NCBI GenBank assembly: GCA_004297485.1
Contig: SCTM01000321.1
Coordinates: forward strand, 1 to 43,109
Reading direction: 5' to 3'
DNA: 43,109 nt
Source of the DNA: Rhodospirillaceae bacterium
Lineage (GTDB): Bacteria > Pseudomonadota > Alphaproteobacteria > Rhodospirillales > Rhodospirillaceae
The translations under genes were made by a program, and so were the position numbers. A model generated the notes under the pieces. The model ran no database searches. It was not told the DNA's origin and worked only from the letters and a program-made list of their open reading frames with translations. Below are positions 8,264-15,577 of this stretch, piece after piece (position 1 is the first letter of the stretch; the number at the start of each line of letters is the position of its first letter).

Positions 8264-9051
8264 CCACGACACGCGCACCCTCCACCATTGTCGTTACGCG
8301 ACCCGAGGGCGAGGATGGTCCGTTGACGCGCGCGCTGCGCAAGGCCGGACAGAACGTGTTGCATTGGCAGGTGGCCTCCGTCGTCGCCGCCAGCGACCCC
8401 GCGCCGTTGCGCGTGGCCCTGCGGAATCTGGACGACTACGACTGGATTGTGTTCTCCAGCGCCGCGGCGGTGGATGCGGTTTTGCGTGAGCGCACCACGC
8501 CGCCGTCCCACGCCCGGGTGGCGGCGGTAGGCACGGCAACGGCGGGGCGGTTGCGCCGGGCGGAATGGCCGGTGGATTTGGTTCCCGCTCAGGCCGGGGC
8601 CGAACATCTGGCCACCGCGCTGCTCGCGCAAAGACACAGCGCCCAGCGCGTGCTGTTTCCCGCCAGCGCCGATGCCCTGCCCACATTGTCGCGCCAATTG
8701 CGCCAGGCCGGCCTGGAAGTGGATCAAGTGGAAGCCTACCGCCTCACGGATGTCACCGGACCGGTGGAAACATGGCGCGGACTTCTCGCCAAGGGCGCCG
8801 TGGACGCGGTGACTTTCGCCAGCCCGTCCGCCGTCGATCGTCTCCATGATGCTTTGAAAAATGAGTCCTTCACCAAGATCAACGGTCTGGTTGTCGCCGC
8901 CATCGGCGCGACCACGGCCGAGGCCTTGGAGCGCAACGGTCTGACGGTCACGACCGTGGCCCGGCCGAGCTCTCTCGACGCCCTTGCGGCTGTCACCGTC
9001 GCGGCGCTTGCCGCCCGCAACTCAACTCCCCCCGCTTCGCGAAAGGCCTGA
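8260..9051 (+). CDS. hemD: Uroporphyrinogen-III synthase
   Basis: HemD cyclises hydroxymethylbilane with inversion of ring D to give uroporphyrinogen III. The family is poorly conserved. The 263-residue protein shows its usual pattern: an N-terminal VVTRPEGEDGPLTRALRKAG, DWIVFSSAAAVDAV at about 65-78, VAAVGTATAGRLR, and a second-domain VDAVTFASPSAVDRL followed by VVAAIGATTAEALERNGL. It starts at ATG 8260, overlapping hemC by four bases, and is followed five bases later by hemE. Length and position between hemC and hemE make the call strong. Confidence 0.92.
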   Translation: MTTTRAPSTIVVTRPEGEDGPLTRALRKAGQNVLHWQVASVVAASDPAPLRVALRNLDDYDWIVFSSAAAVDAVLRERTTPPSHARVAAVGTATAGRLRRAEWPVDLVPAQAGAEHLATALLAQRHSAQRVLFPASADALPTLSRQLRQAGLEVDQVEAYRLTDVTGPVETWRGLLAKGAVDAVTFASPSAVDRLHDALKNESFTKINGLVVAAIGATTAEALERNGLTVTTVARPSSLDALAAVTVAALAARNSTPPASRKA

Positions 9052-9055
9052 TGCA

Positions 9056-10111
9056 ATGAGTGCCCTGACAAAGGCCAAGGTTCAGACGCCGCCCTTGATC
9101 GCCGCCGCCCGTGGCGAGGCGACACCCCATACGCCGGTGTGGATCATGCGCCAGGCCGGACGCTATCTGCCGGAATATCGCCGCGTGCGGTCCAAGACGG
9201 AGTTCGGCGCCCTCACCCGCACGCCCGACCTGGCGGCGGAGGTGACACTGCAGCCCGTGCGACGCTTCAATCTGGATGCGGCGATTCTGTTCAGCGACAT
9301 CATGGTGCCCGTGGAAGGCATGGGCGTCGATCTGACATATGCGCCGGGCCCGGTGATCGCCCATCCCATCCGCACCCTGAAGGATGTGGCCAAACTCCGT
9401 CCCCTGGTACCGGAACGGGACGTGCCCTACGTGCTCGAAACCGTGCGCATGGTGCGGGCGGAATTGCCGCCGCATGTGGCGCTCATCGGCTTCGCCGGAT
9501 CGCCCTTCACGGTGCTGAGCTATCTGGTATCCGGCAAGCCGTCCAAGGAGTTCGCCACCGCCCGTGCTTTCGTGCAGTCCGAGCCGGAAGTCACTGCGGC
9601 GTTGCTTGATCACCTCGCCGACTCCACCGCCGCCTATCTGCGCGCCCAAGCGGAAGCAGGTGCCCAGGCCCTCATGCTGTTCGAATCCTGGGGAGGATTG
9701 CTTGGGCGCGGCGATTTCGCCCGCATCGCCCTGCCGTCCGTGCAACGCCTGGTGTCCAAGCTCAAAGACCTGGATGTGCCGTTGATCTACTTCGCCAACA
9801 ACTGCTGGACCGTGCTCGATCTCATCGCTGGTCTCGACGTGCAGGTGGTGGGCTTGGACTGGCGCGGCTCCCTGGCGCAGGCCCGCACCGTGCTGGGCAA
9901 AGGTAAAACCGTTCAGGGCAATCTGGACCCCGCCTCCCTGTTCGCTCCGCCGGAAGTCCTGAAGCGGCGCATCGATGATGTATTGGCTGACGCCGGTCCC
10001 GGTGGCGGGCATATCTTCAATCTCGGTCACGGCATATGGCCGGAAACCGACCCCGATGCCGTCGCCCGCCTCGTCGATCACGTTCATTCCCGAACCGAGG
10101 GCAGGCCATGA
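9056..10111 (+). CDS. hemE: Uroporphyrinogen decarboxylase
   Basis: HemE removes four acetate carboxyls from uroporphyrinogen III to make coproporphyrinogen III. The 351-residue protein carries the family signature WIMRQAGRYLPEYR (28-41) with substrate-binding arginines, and the catalytic aspartate in AAILFSDIMVP (Asp81). GFAGSPFT, ESWGG and a C-terminal FNLGHGIWPETDPDAV are also present. I start at ATG 9056, where MSAL begins; the ATG at 9051 is closed by TGA after one sense codon. The stop overlaps the hemF start (ATGA). Confidence 0.97.
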   Translation: MSALTKAKVQTPPLIAAARGEATPHTPVWIMRQAGRYLPEYRRVRSKTEFGALTRTPDLAAEVTLQPVRRFNLDAAILFSDIMVPVEGMGVDLTYAPGPVIAHPIRTLKDVAKLRPLVPERDVPYVLETVRMVRAELPPHVALIGFAGSPFTVLSYLVSGKPSKEFATARAFVQSEPEVTAALLDHLADSTAAYLRAQAEAGAQALMLFESWGGLLGRGDFARIALPSVQRLVSKLKDLDVPLIYFANNCWTVLDLIAGLDVQVVGLDWRGSLAQARTVLGKGKTVQGNLDPASLFAPPEVLKRRIDDVLADAGPGGGHIFNLGHGIWPETDPDAVARLVDHVHSRTEGRP

Positions 10112-10974
10112 CCGCTCAAACTGTCGACACCCTTGCCGCAAAGCCGGGAACGGGCGCGTTCGCCCAGACCGTCGCCGCCGCCCATTTCCGAGACCTTCAG
10201 GCGCGAATCACGGCGGCGTTCGAGACGTTGGACCCCGGCCATACATTCACCTGTACACCGTGGACACGTCCCGACACCGACCGTCTCAAAGGCGATGGTG
10301 AAATGCGCGTCATGCGTGGCGGCGTGTTCGAGAAGGTGGGCGTCAACTTCAGCAATGTGTGGGGCACCTTGTCCGACGCGGGCATGAGCCAGATGCCCGG
10401 CGCCAAGGAATCCGAGGGCCGTTTCACGGCCTGCGGCATCTCGCTGGTGGCCCATATGACCAATCCGTTTGTGCCCATCGTGCACATGAATTTGCGCTGC
10501 ATGACAACGAGCAAAGGATGGTTCGGCGGCGGTGCCGACCTCACGCCCACCTTTCCTTTCGCCGAGGACACGGCGGATTTTCACGCCGCCTTGAAAGGCG
10601 CCTGCGAGGCCTACCGGCCCGACGCCTACGACGAATACAAAGCCTGGTGCGACAAATACTTCTACCTGCCTCACCGCAAGGAACCACGCGGGGTTGGCGG
10701 CATCTTCTTCGACGACCTCAACAGCGGCGACGGCGACCGCGACTGGGCCTTCGTCCGGGCCGTGGGCGAAGCCTTTCTCGCCATCTATCCTAAAATCGTG
10801 GCGCGACGCATGAACCTGCCCTACACCGACGCGGACCGGGACAAGCTGTTGCTGAAACGGGGACGATACGTGGAATTCAATCTTGTGTACGATCGCGGCA
10901 CGCGCTTCGGCTTCGTGACCGAGGCCAACCCGGAGGCCTACCTGATGAGTATGCCGCCGATCGTCAAGTGGTGA
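10108..10974 (+). CDS. hemF: Oxygen-dependent coproporphyrinogen III oxidase
   Basis: HemF converts coproporphyrinogen III to protoporphyrinogen IX using molecular oxygen. The 288-residue product has the conserved GGVFEKVGVNFSNVWG near residue 70, HMNLRCM, the GWFGGGADLTPTFPF block, YFYLPHRKEPRGVGGIFFDD and GRYVEFNLVYDRGTRFG. It ends MSMPPIVKW, shorter than the E. coli enzyme. I regard this as the usual alphaproteobacterial form, not a truncation. Having HemF rather than HemN in the operon points to aerobic heme synthesis. Confidence 0.96.
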   Translation: MTAQTVDTLAAKPGTGAFAQTVAAAHFRDLQARITAAFETLDPGHTFTCTPWTRPDTDRLKGDGEMRVMRGGVFEKVGVNFSNVWGTLSDAGMSQMPGAKESEGRFTACGISLVAHMTNPFVPIVHMNLRCMTTSKGWFGGGADLTPTFPFAEDTADFHAALKGACEAYRPDAYDEYKAWCDKYFYLPHRKEPRGVGGIFFDDLNSGDGDRDWAFVRAVGEAFLAIYPKIVARRMNLPYTDADRDKLLLKRGRYVEFNLVYDRGTRFGFVTEANPEAYLMSMPPIVKW

Positions 10975-10980
10975 GACCCC

Positions 10981-11409
10981 ATGTTTCTCTGGATCAAAGC
11001 CCTGCACGTCGTCGCTGTCATCTCGTGGATGGCGGGGTTGCTCTATCTGCCGCGCCTGTTCGTCTACCATGCGGGTGTTGCCGCCGGATCGGAAACCGCG
11101 ACCCTGCTCGCGACCATGGAGCGACGGTTGTTGACATTCATCATGCGGCCCGCATCCGTGGTCGTTCTGCTTACAGGCGGCGCGTTGATTTCTGCGCCGG
11201 GCGTGGTGGATTGGTCAATGGCGTGGATGCCGGTGAAACTCGTCTGTGTCCTTGGCCTGTTCGGCGCCCACGGCGCCATGGAGAGCTGGACGCGCAAGTT
11301 CGCCACCGGCGCCAACACCAAGTCGCCGCGTTTCTACCGGATCGTAAACGAAGTGCCGACGTTGCTGATGATCGTTATCGTCGCCATGGTGATCGCGAAA
11401 CCGTTCTAG
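10981..11409 (+). CDS. hemJ: HemJ-type protoporphyrinogen IX oxidase
   Basis: HemJ (formerly UPF0093/CopD-like) oxidises protoporphyrinogen IX to protoporphyrin IX in the membrane where HemG and HemY are absent. The 142-residue protein opens MFLWIKALHVVAVISWMAGL with His9 in TM1, continues YLPRLFVYH and ESWTRKF, and has Lys86 before another TM helix. Four TM segments fit the family. It starts six bases after hemF and closes the gapless part of the run, supplying the only oxidase step seen here between HemF and HemH. Confidence 0.93.
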   Translation: MFLWIKALHVVAVISWMAGLLYLPRLFVYHAGVAAGSETATLLATMERRLLTFIMRPASVVVLLTGGALISAPGVVDWSMAWMPVKLVCVLGLFGAHGAMESWTRKFATGANTKSPRFYRIVNEVPTLLMIVIVAMVIAKPF

Positions 11410-11417
11410 CGCACGTC

Positions 11418-11437
11418 CCGGAAAAGTGATCTTCCGG
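11418..11437. repeat. Short palindrome between hemJ and the MATE gene
   Basis: CCGGAA (11418-11423) and TTCCGG (11432-11437) enclose an eight-base loop. The surrounding GTCCCGGAAAAGTG text resembles a small palindromic repeat scattered in many alphaproteobacterial genomes. No T-run follows, so it is not a convincing terminator. It may still mark the end of the heme transcript or slow polymerase. Confidence 0.4.
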
Positions 11438-11480
11438 AAATGGCGGTTGAGAATTTGAGGGAGTGGAGATTGGCGACGTT

Positions 11481-12995
11481 ATGGATTTCTTAGGTGCACG
11501 GCGTCGCCGGGGCGAGTCCACGGCTTCTTCGTCAACACAAAAGCAAAATCGCGGCCGCCGACGTGGCGTGAATTTGGCGGAAGGCTCCATCGGGCGGCAT
11601 CTTGTCAGCCTTGGCTCCTTCCTTGCACTCAGCGTGATTGCAGTCATGGCGATCGGGCTGGTGGATATCTATTTTGTCGCCCGCCTGGGCGCCAAGCCAC
11701 TTGCCGCCCTGAGCTTCACGTTCCCGATTGTGCTGACCTTGAGTGCCATTTCCCTGGGCTTGAGCAACGGGGTCGTGGCGGTGATTGCCCGCGCGGTGGG
11801 CGAAGACGACCATGAGGGCATACGGGCCCTGGGAACCGACAGTATTTTGCTGGGCCTGAGCTTTGTGCTCGTGCTCTCGGTGACGGGCTACGCGACCATT
11901 GATCCGCTATTCACATTGCTTGGCGCCGACGGCGAGGTCATGCCGTTGATCAAGCAGTACATGCACATATGGTATATCGGCATTTTGCTGCAGATCATTC
12001 CCCAGTTGGGACAGAGCATCCTCCGTGCTCACGGCGACACCCGCACGCCGAGCCTTATTACATTGGTCATGTCCGTGACAAACGTGCTCTTGGACCCGAT
12101 TCTTATTTTCGGATGGGGCGTGATTCCGGCTCTCGGTATTCGCGGAGCCGTCGTCTCGAACATTCTTGCGCGCGCGCTTTCCCTGGTCGGCGTGCTGTCG
12201 GCGTTGCACTTCCGCTTTCATGCCCTGGCACCAATCTCATTCAGCCCGGCGCGCCTGCGCAACTCATGGAAAAAGCTTTTGCATATCGGGCTACCGTCGA
12301 CGGCGACACAACTGGTCATGCCCATCTCCGCGGCCGTCGTCACCAAGATCATCGCTCTCTCGGGCACCTTGGCGGTGGCGGCTTACGGCGTTGGGTCGCG
12401 CATCGAGTCGTTGACGTCCATTTATCTCTGGGCCGTAGCCGGCGCGTTGCCCGCCTTTGTCGGCCAGAATGCCGGCGCCGGCCGCATGGACCGCGTGCGC
12501 GAAGCGGTCGGCATCGCCATAAAATTCTGCGTTACGGTTGGTCTATGCATGATCGTGATCACGATGTTGGCCGCCCCGGAAATCGTGGGGCATTTCACCA
12601 AGGACGCCAACGTGAGTGCTCTGGCGAGCTACTATCTGCGGGTTGTATCCCTGAGCTACGCCCTTTCCGGCCTGGTCATCATCGCCTCACAGACCATGAA
12701 CGCGCTCCACCGCCCGCTTCCGGCCGCGGCCATTGGTCTTACGCGAACTGTGGGTGTGCTGGTGCCGTTCGCATTGCTCGGCCAATGGCTTGGGCAGATT
12801 CATGGCGTGTTTATCGGCATTGCCATGGCCGGCGCGACATGCGGCGCCATTGCGTGGTTGGTTCTGACGAAAGTTTTGGCGCAGGAGTCGCGTCATCAAC
12901 CCACACCGCCGGACGAACATACGACCGAACTCGAGGCCGTCCTCGGTGGGCCGGTGGCGATGGACTACAACACGCTTTCGGTGACGAAAACCTGA
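11481..12995 (+). CDS. MATE-family multidrug/metabolite exporter
   Basis: The 504-residue product has about twelve TM helices in two repeats of the MATE fold. The first repeat begins EGSIGRHLVSLGSFLALS and includes VDIYFVARLGAKPLAALSF, and the linker after TM6 is RNSWKKLLHIGLPSTATQLV. MATE proteins expel cations, drugs or metabolites using Na+ or H+ gradients. A basic, Ser-rich cytoplasmic extension of some 35 residues precedes TM1. ATG 11481 is taken; GTG 11463 in the same frame is possible. It lies 71 bases after hemJ on the same strand, so it may share the heme transcript, and porphyrin export is a speculative role. Its 3' end overlaps the convergent CheY-like gene by 31 bases. Confidence 0.9.
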   Translation: MDFLGARRRRGESTASSSTQKQNRGRRRGVNLAEGSIGRHLVSLGSFLALSVIAVMAIGLVDIYFVARLGAKPLAALSFTFPIVLTLSAISLGLSNGVVAVIARAVGEDDHEGIRALGTDSILLGLSFVLVLSVTGYATIDPLFTLLGADGEVMPLIKQYMHIWYIGILLQIIPQLGQSILRAHGDTRTPSLITLVMSVTNVLLDPILIFGWGVIPALGIRGAVVSNILARALSLVGVLSALHFRFHALAPISFSPARLRNSWKKLLHIGLPSTATQLVMPISAAVVTKIIALSGTLAVAAYGVGSRIESLTSIYLWAVAGALPAFVGQNAGAGRMDRVREAVGIAIKFCVTVGLCMIVITMLAAPEIVGHFTKDANVSALASYYLRVVSLSYALSGLVIIASQTMNALHRPLPAAAIGLTRTVGVLVPFALLGQWLGQIHGVFIGIAMAGATCGAIAWLVLTKVLAQESRHQPTPPDEHTTELEAVLGGPVAMDYNTLSVTKT

Positions 12996-13426
12996 GAGTA
13001 GCGCCTGGGATCGACGGCAAAGTGCTTGCTGCGTCCCTTGACGATGGCCGTGCGTACCTTTTCCGTTGAGAGCGGCTTGATCAGGTAACCGCTCACGTCC
13101 AGACCCGCCGCGGTTCTGACGGGCTCGGGGGAAGCGAGGGACGACACCAGAATAAAGCAGGTATCGAGCCTCTGCGTCTTGACCTGCCCGGTTCTGATCG
13201 CCTTCAAAAGTTGAAGGCCGTTGCCATAGGGCATATTCAAATCGCACATAATGACGTCGACCGGTCGCGGCGCGTTGACCAGCGCCATGAGCGCATCGGA
13301 ACCCGTCTGTCCGCGCGTGACCTTGCCAACCCCAACCGCGCGAAGCATGGCCTCGAACGTGTGAAGAAAGGCCGGCTCGTCATCGACGATCAGGCAATGG
13401 AGATCCTTGAAACCTATATCTGACAT
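12965..13426 (-). CDS. CheY-like single-domain response regulator
   Basis: The 153-residue protein is a stand-alone receiver domain. It has acidic pair VDDEPAF (Asp15-Asp16), phospho-acceptor Asp62 in VIMCDLNMPYGNG, a Ser in FILVSS and Lys117 in GYLIKPLS. No output domain follows, only a short basic tail (KGRSKHFAVDPRRYS). ATG 13426 begins MSDIGFKDL directly before the first beta strand. Such proteins relay phosphate or bind partners, as CheY and DivK do. No cognate kinase or chemotaxis gene is adjacent. Its 3' end overlaps the opposing MATE gene. Confidence 0.9.
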   Translation of the reverse strand: MSDIGFKDLHCLIVDDEPAFLHTFEAMLRAVGVGKVTRGQTGSDALMALVNAPRPVDVIMCDLNMPYGNGLQLLKAIRTGQVKTQRLDTCFILVSSLASPEPVRTAAGLDVSGYLIKPLSTEKVRTAIVKGRSKHFAVDPRRYSQVFVTESVL

Positions 13427-13571
13427 GCCCACATCACCAGGATACGGCAAAAACCCAACCCGCTTCGCGTCGTTCCCCGCACGGTTATTTTCTGGCGGGG
13501 TTCGCGACAATATGTAACTGCGGAGCGGCTCGCATTAGCTTGCGACACAAGGCGATGTCAATCCCAGGTCT

Positions 13572-13600
13572 TTGACCCGAGCGGTGCTTCGCGCCATTAT
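13572..13600 (+). promoter_or_regulatory. Candidate sigma70 promoter
   Basis: TTGACC (13572-13577) and CATTAT (13595-13600) are separated by 17 bases, 51 bases before the start taken for the small membrane protein. This stretch is more AT-rich than its surroundings. The rest of the 225-base gap between the CheY-like gene and 13652 shows nothing else I can name. Confidence 0.4.
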
Positions 13601-13651
13601 AAAACCTATGATTTCGTTTCGACCATAAATGAAGGCGGACGTGTATGATGA

Positions 13652-14125
13652 GTGCCCATTGATGAATCGCGAAAAGAAGCAAGCAATCTCACGTCTCACG
13701 TGAAACCCGACAAACCGGCGACCATCGATCATGCCGAATGGGCCCTGTGGGCCTGGACGGCGTGGATCTGTCTGTTCGGCATATACCAGACCCTGGTCGG
13801 CGGCTCCGGGTCGGACAAGGCGATCACCGACCAGTTCCAGTCCATCATCGAGGTGCCGCCGGAGACACTGCGGACCACGATCGTCGCCGGGTATGGACTG
13901 GCAGGCGCCTCGATGGCGTGGGTGGTGATCAAGATCGGCGCCGGTAAAACCTGGGCACGGCGGACCGTTCTCGTCAGTTTCATTCTTGAAGCGCTATGGG
14001 CAGCAGCCGGACAGACCGACGCCAGCGTTGCGGACTTCTTGGCCGATGTCCCCGACTTCGGCCTACAGATGTACGCGCTGTATCTGCTCTACACCCGACC
14101 CGGCCGGCAGTGGTTCGGGAAATAG
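13652..14125 (+). CDS. Small integral membrane protein, unknown function
   Basis: I do not recognise this 157-residue protein. After a polar N-terminus of about 28 residues there are four likely hydrophobic helices: WALWAWTAWICLFGIYQTLV, TTIVAGYGLAGASMAWVVI, a stretch around VLVSFILEALWAA, and FGLQMYALYLLYT. It ends RPGRQWFGK. The layout resembles small uncharacterised four-TM proteins of alphaproteobacteria. GTG 13652 is the first in-frame start and has no clear ribosome-binding site, so the true start could lie a little downstream. It converges with the second MATE gene 33 bases away. Confidence 0.7.
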   Translation: MPIDESRKEASNLTSHVKPDKPATIDHAEWALWAWTAWICLFGIYQTLVGGSGSDKAITDQFQSIIEVPPETLRTTIVAGYGLAGASMAWVVIKIGAGKTWARRTVLVSFILEALWAAAGQTDASVADFLADVPDFGLQMYALYLLYTRPGRQWFGK

Positions 14126-14158
14126 CCGCCGGGCGGTCTATCGTCGGCGGAAACGGGC

Positions 14159-15535
14159 CTAAACAAGCCTTTGGATGGTTTTCTTTTTCCAGACCAGTTT
14201 GTAGTACGTCGTCTGCATGGCCAGCATGGCGACAAAGGCGACCGGATAGGCGATCCAGATTCCTTCTATGCCGATTTTGCCGCTGAGAAGATAGGCCACC
14301 GGCACCTCAATCCCCAGGATCGAAAAGATGGAAATCGCTGACGGCACCAAAACCGTGCCGCTGGCCCGCATGACGCCTGCCACCAAGGCGGAGCATCCGA
14401 ACACAAGATAACTCCACAGCGTGATGTGCAGCAGCCTTTGCGCGAGTTCGATGACCGCCGGATCTTTCACAAAGAAGCCGATCAGGGTCCGTGAGAACAG
14501 ATAACCGACGATCACCAGCACGCCGGTCAATATGAGACTGAGATATATCCCGGTGCGCGTAATAGTGCGGAGCCGACCCATGTTACCGCCGCCGATGGCT
14601 TGCGCGGCAAAGATCGACGCCGTCATCGCCACCGACATGGACGGAAACTGAATATAGCTGACGACCTGGTTGACCGTGCCGTAGGCGGCCGTGGCATTGG
14701 AGCCGAACCCATTCACAAAACGCAGCACCGCGGCCTCGGCGATGGACAGCAGGACCATCTGCAGAGACGTCGGGATGGCGATACGCAGCACCGTTTTGAG
14801 AATCTTCCAGTCGATCCAGAAGTGGCGCAGAAGTGCATAGTCCGGCGCCATGGGATGGCGCATGCGGCGGAGATAGACGACCAGCATGGCCAATGTAAGA
14901 ACCCATGACAGGATGCCTGCATAGGCGGCGCTCGTCACCCCCAGCTTGGGAAGCCCGCCCCATCCTTGGATCAGGGCCGGCGTGGCGATAAGCCCGATCA
15001 CGATCTGGACCACCAGCGCGATGAGCGGTGTCACGGTGTCGCCGACGCCGCGCATCATGAATGTTGAAAGCATGAAGAGAAACAAGAGTGGGGATGCGAT
15101 CAGTAGAATACGTCCGTATTCCACCGCGCTGCCGAGAATGTTCTCCGGCGTTCCCACCATGATGAGCAGCGGTCTTGCGAATAGTCCGCCGAAGACGGCG
15201 ACCATCAGGCCGATGATCGTACCGAATGAAAGCGCGGTGCCCGCAATCGCTTTGACTTTTTCCAGATCCTTCGCGCCGTAAGCCTGGCCGATCAGCACGG
15301 TTCCGCCGCTTCCGAAACCGATGACGAATGAAACAAAGAAGAACAGCACGGGAAAGAAACCCGATACCGATGCCAGCGCGTTCACGCCGATCATACGGCC
15401 GAGAAATATGCTGTTGATCGTGCCCGACAAGGATTGGAGCACGTTGCTTAGAATCATCGGCCCGAGAAAGATGAGGAACGTCTTCCACAGGGGCGAGCGC
15501 GTGAACACCGATGATCGGTTAGGCGGGGTAGTCAC
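14159..15535 (-). CDS. MATE-family exporter, second copy
   Basis: The 458-residue protein has the twelve-helix MATE plan. Its first repeat contains FLGPMILSNVLQSLSGTINS and FVIGFGSGGTVLIGQAYGA, with MRGVGDTVTPLIAL before the central part and IAIPTSLQMVLLS opening the second repeat. It resembles NorM/DinF-type exporters and differs greatly from the MATE protein at 11481, so this is not a recent duplication. The substrate cannot be read from sequence. It is on the minus strand, 42 bases downstream of the QEGLA gene and in the same direction, so the two may be cotranscribed. Confidence 0.9.
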   Translation of the reverse strand: MTTPPNRSSVFTRSPLWKTFLIFLGPMILSNVLQSLSGTINSIFLGRMIGVNALASVSGFFPVLFFFVSFVIGFGSGGTVLIGQAYGAKDLEKVKAIAGTALSFGTIIGLMVAVFGGLFARPLLIMVGTPENILGSAVEYGRILLIASPLLFLFMLSTFMMRGVGDTVTPLIALVVQIVIGLIATPALIQGWGGLPKLGVTSAAYAGILSWVLTLAMLVVYLRRMRHPMAPDYALLRHFWIDWKILKTVLRIAIPTSLQMVLLSIAEAAVLRFVNGFGSNATAAYGTVNQVVSYIQFPSMSVAMTASIFAAQAIGGGNMGRLRTITRTGIYLSLILTGVLVIVGYLFSRTLIGFFVKDPAVIELAQRLLHITLWSYLVFGCSALVAGVMRASGTVLVPSAISIFSILGIEVPVAYLLSGKIGIEGIWIAYPVAFVAMLAMQTTYYKLVWKKKTIQRLV

Positions 15536-15577
15536 TGTGACTTTCCTTGGGCGATAGGGAAAAGCGGAGGAGACGAT

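Noticed and set aside
10108-10974. HemF looked truncated at the C-terminus compared with E. coli
   Set aside because: Ending at the PPIVKW motif is, as I recall, normal for alphaproteobacterial HemF; the reading frame closes cleanly before hemJ.
14126-14158. CCGCCG/CGGCGG hairpin between the small membrane protein and the second MATE gene as a terminator
   Set aside because: Short stem, long loop and no T-run on either strand.
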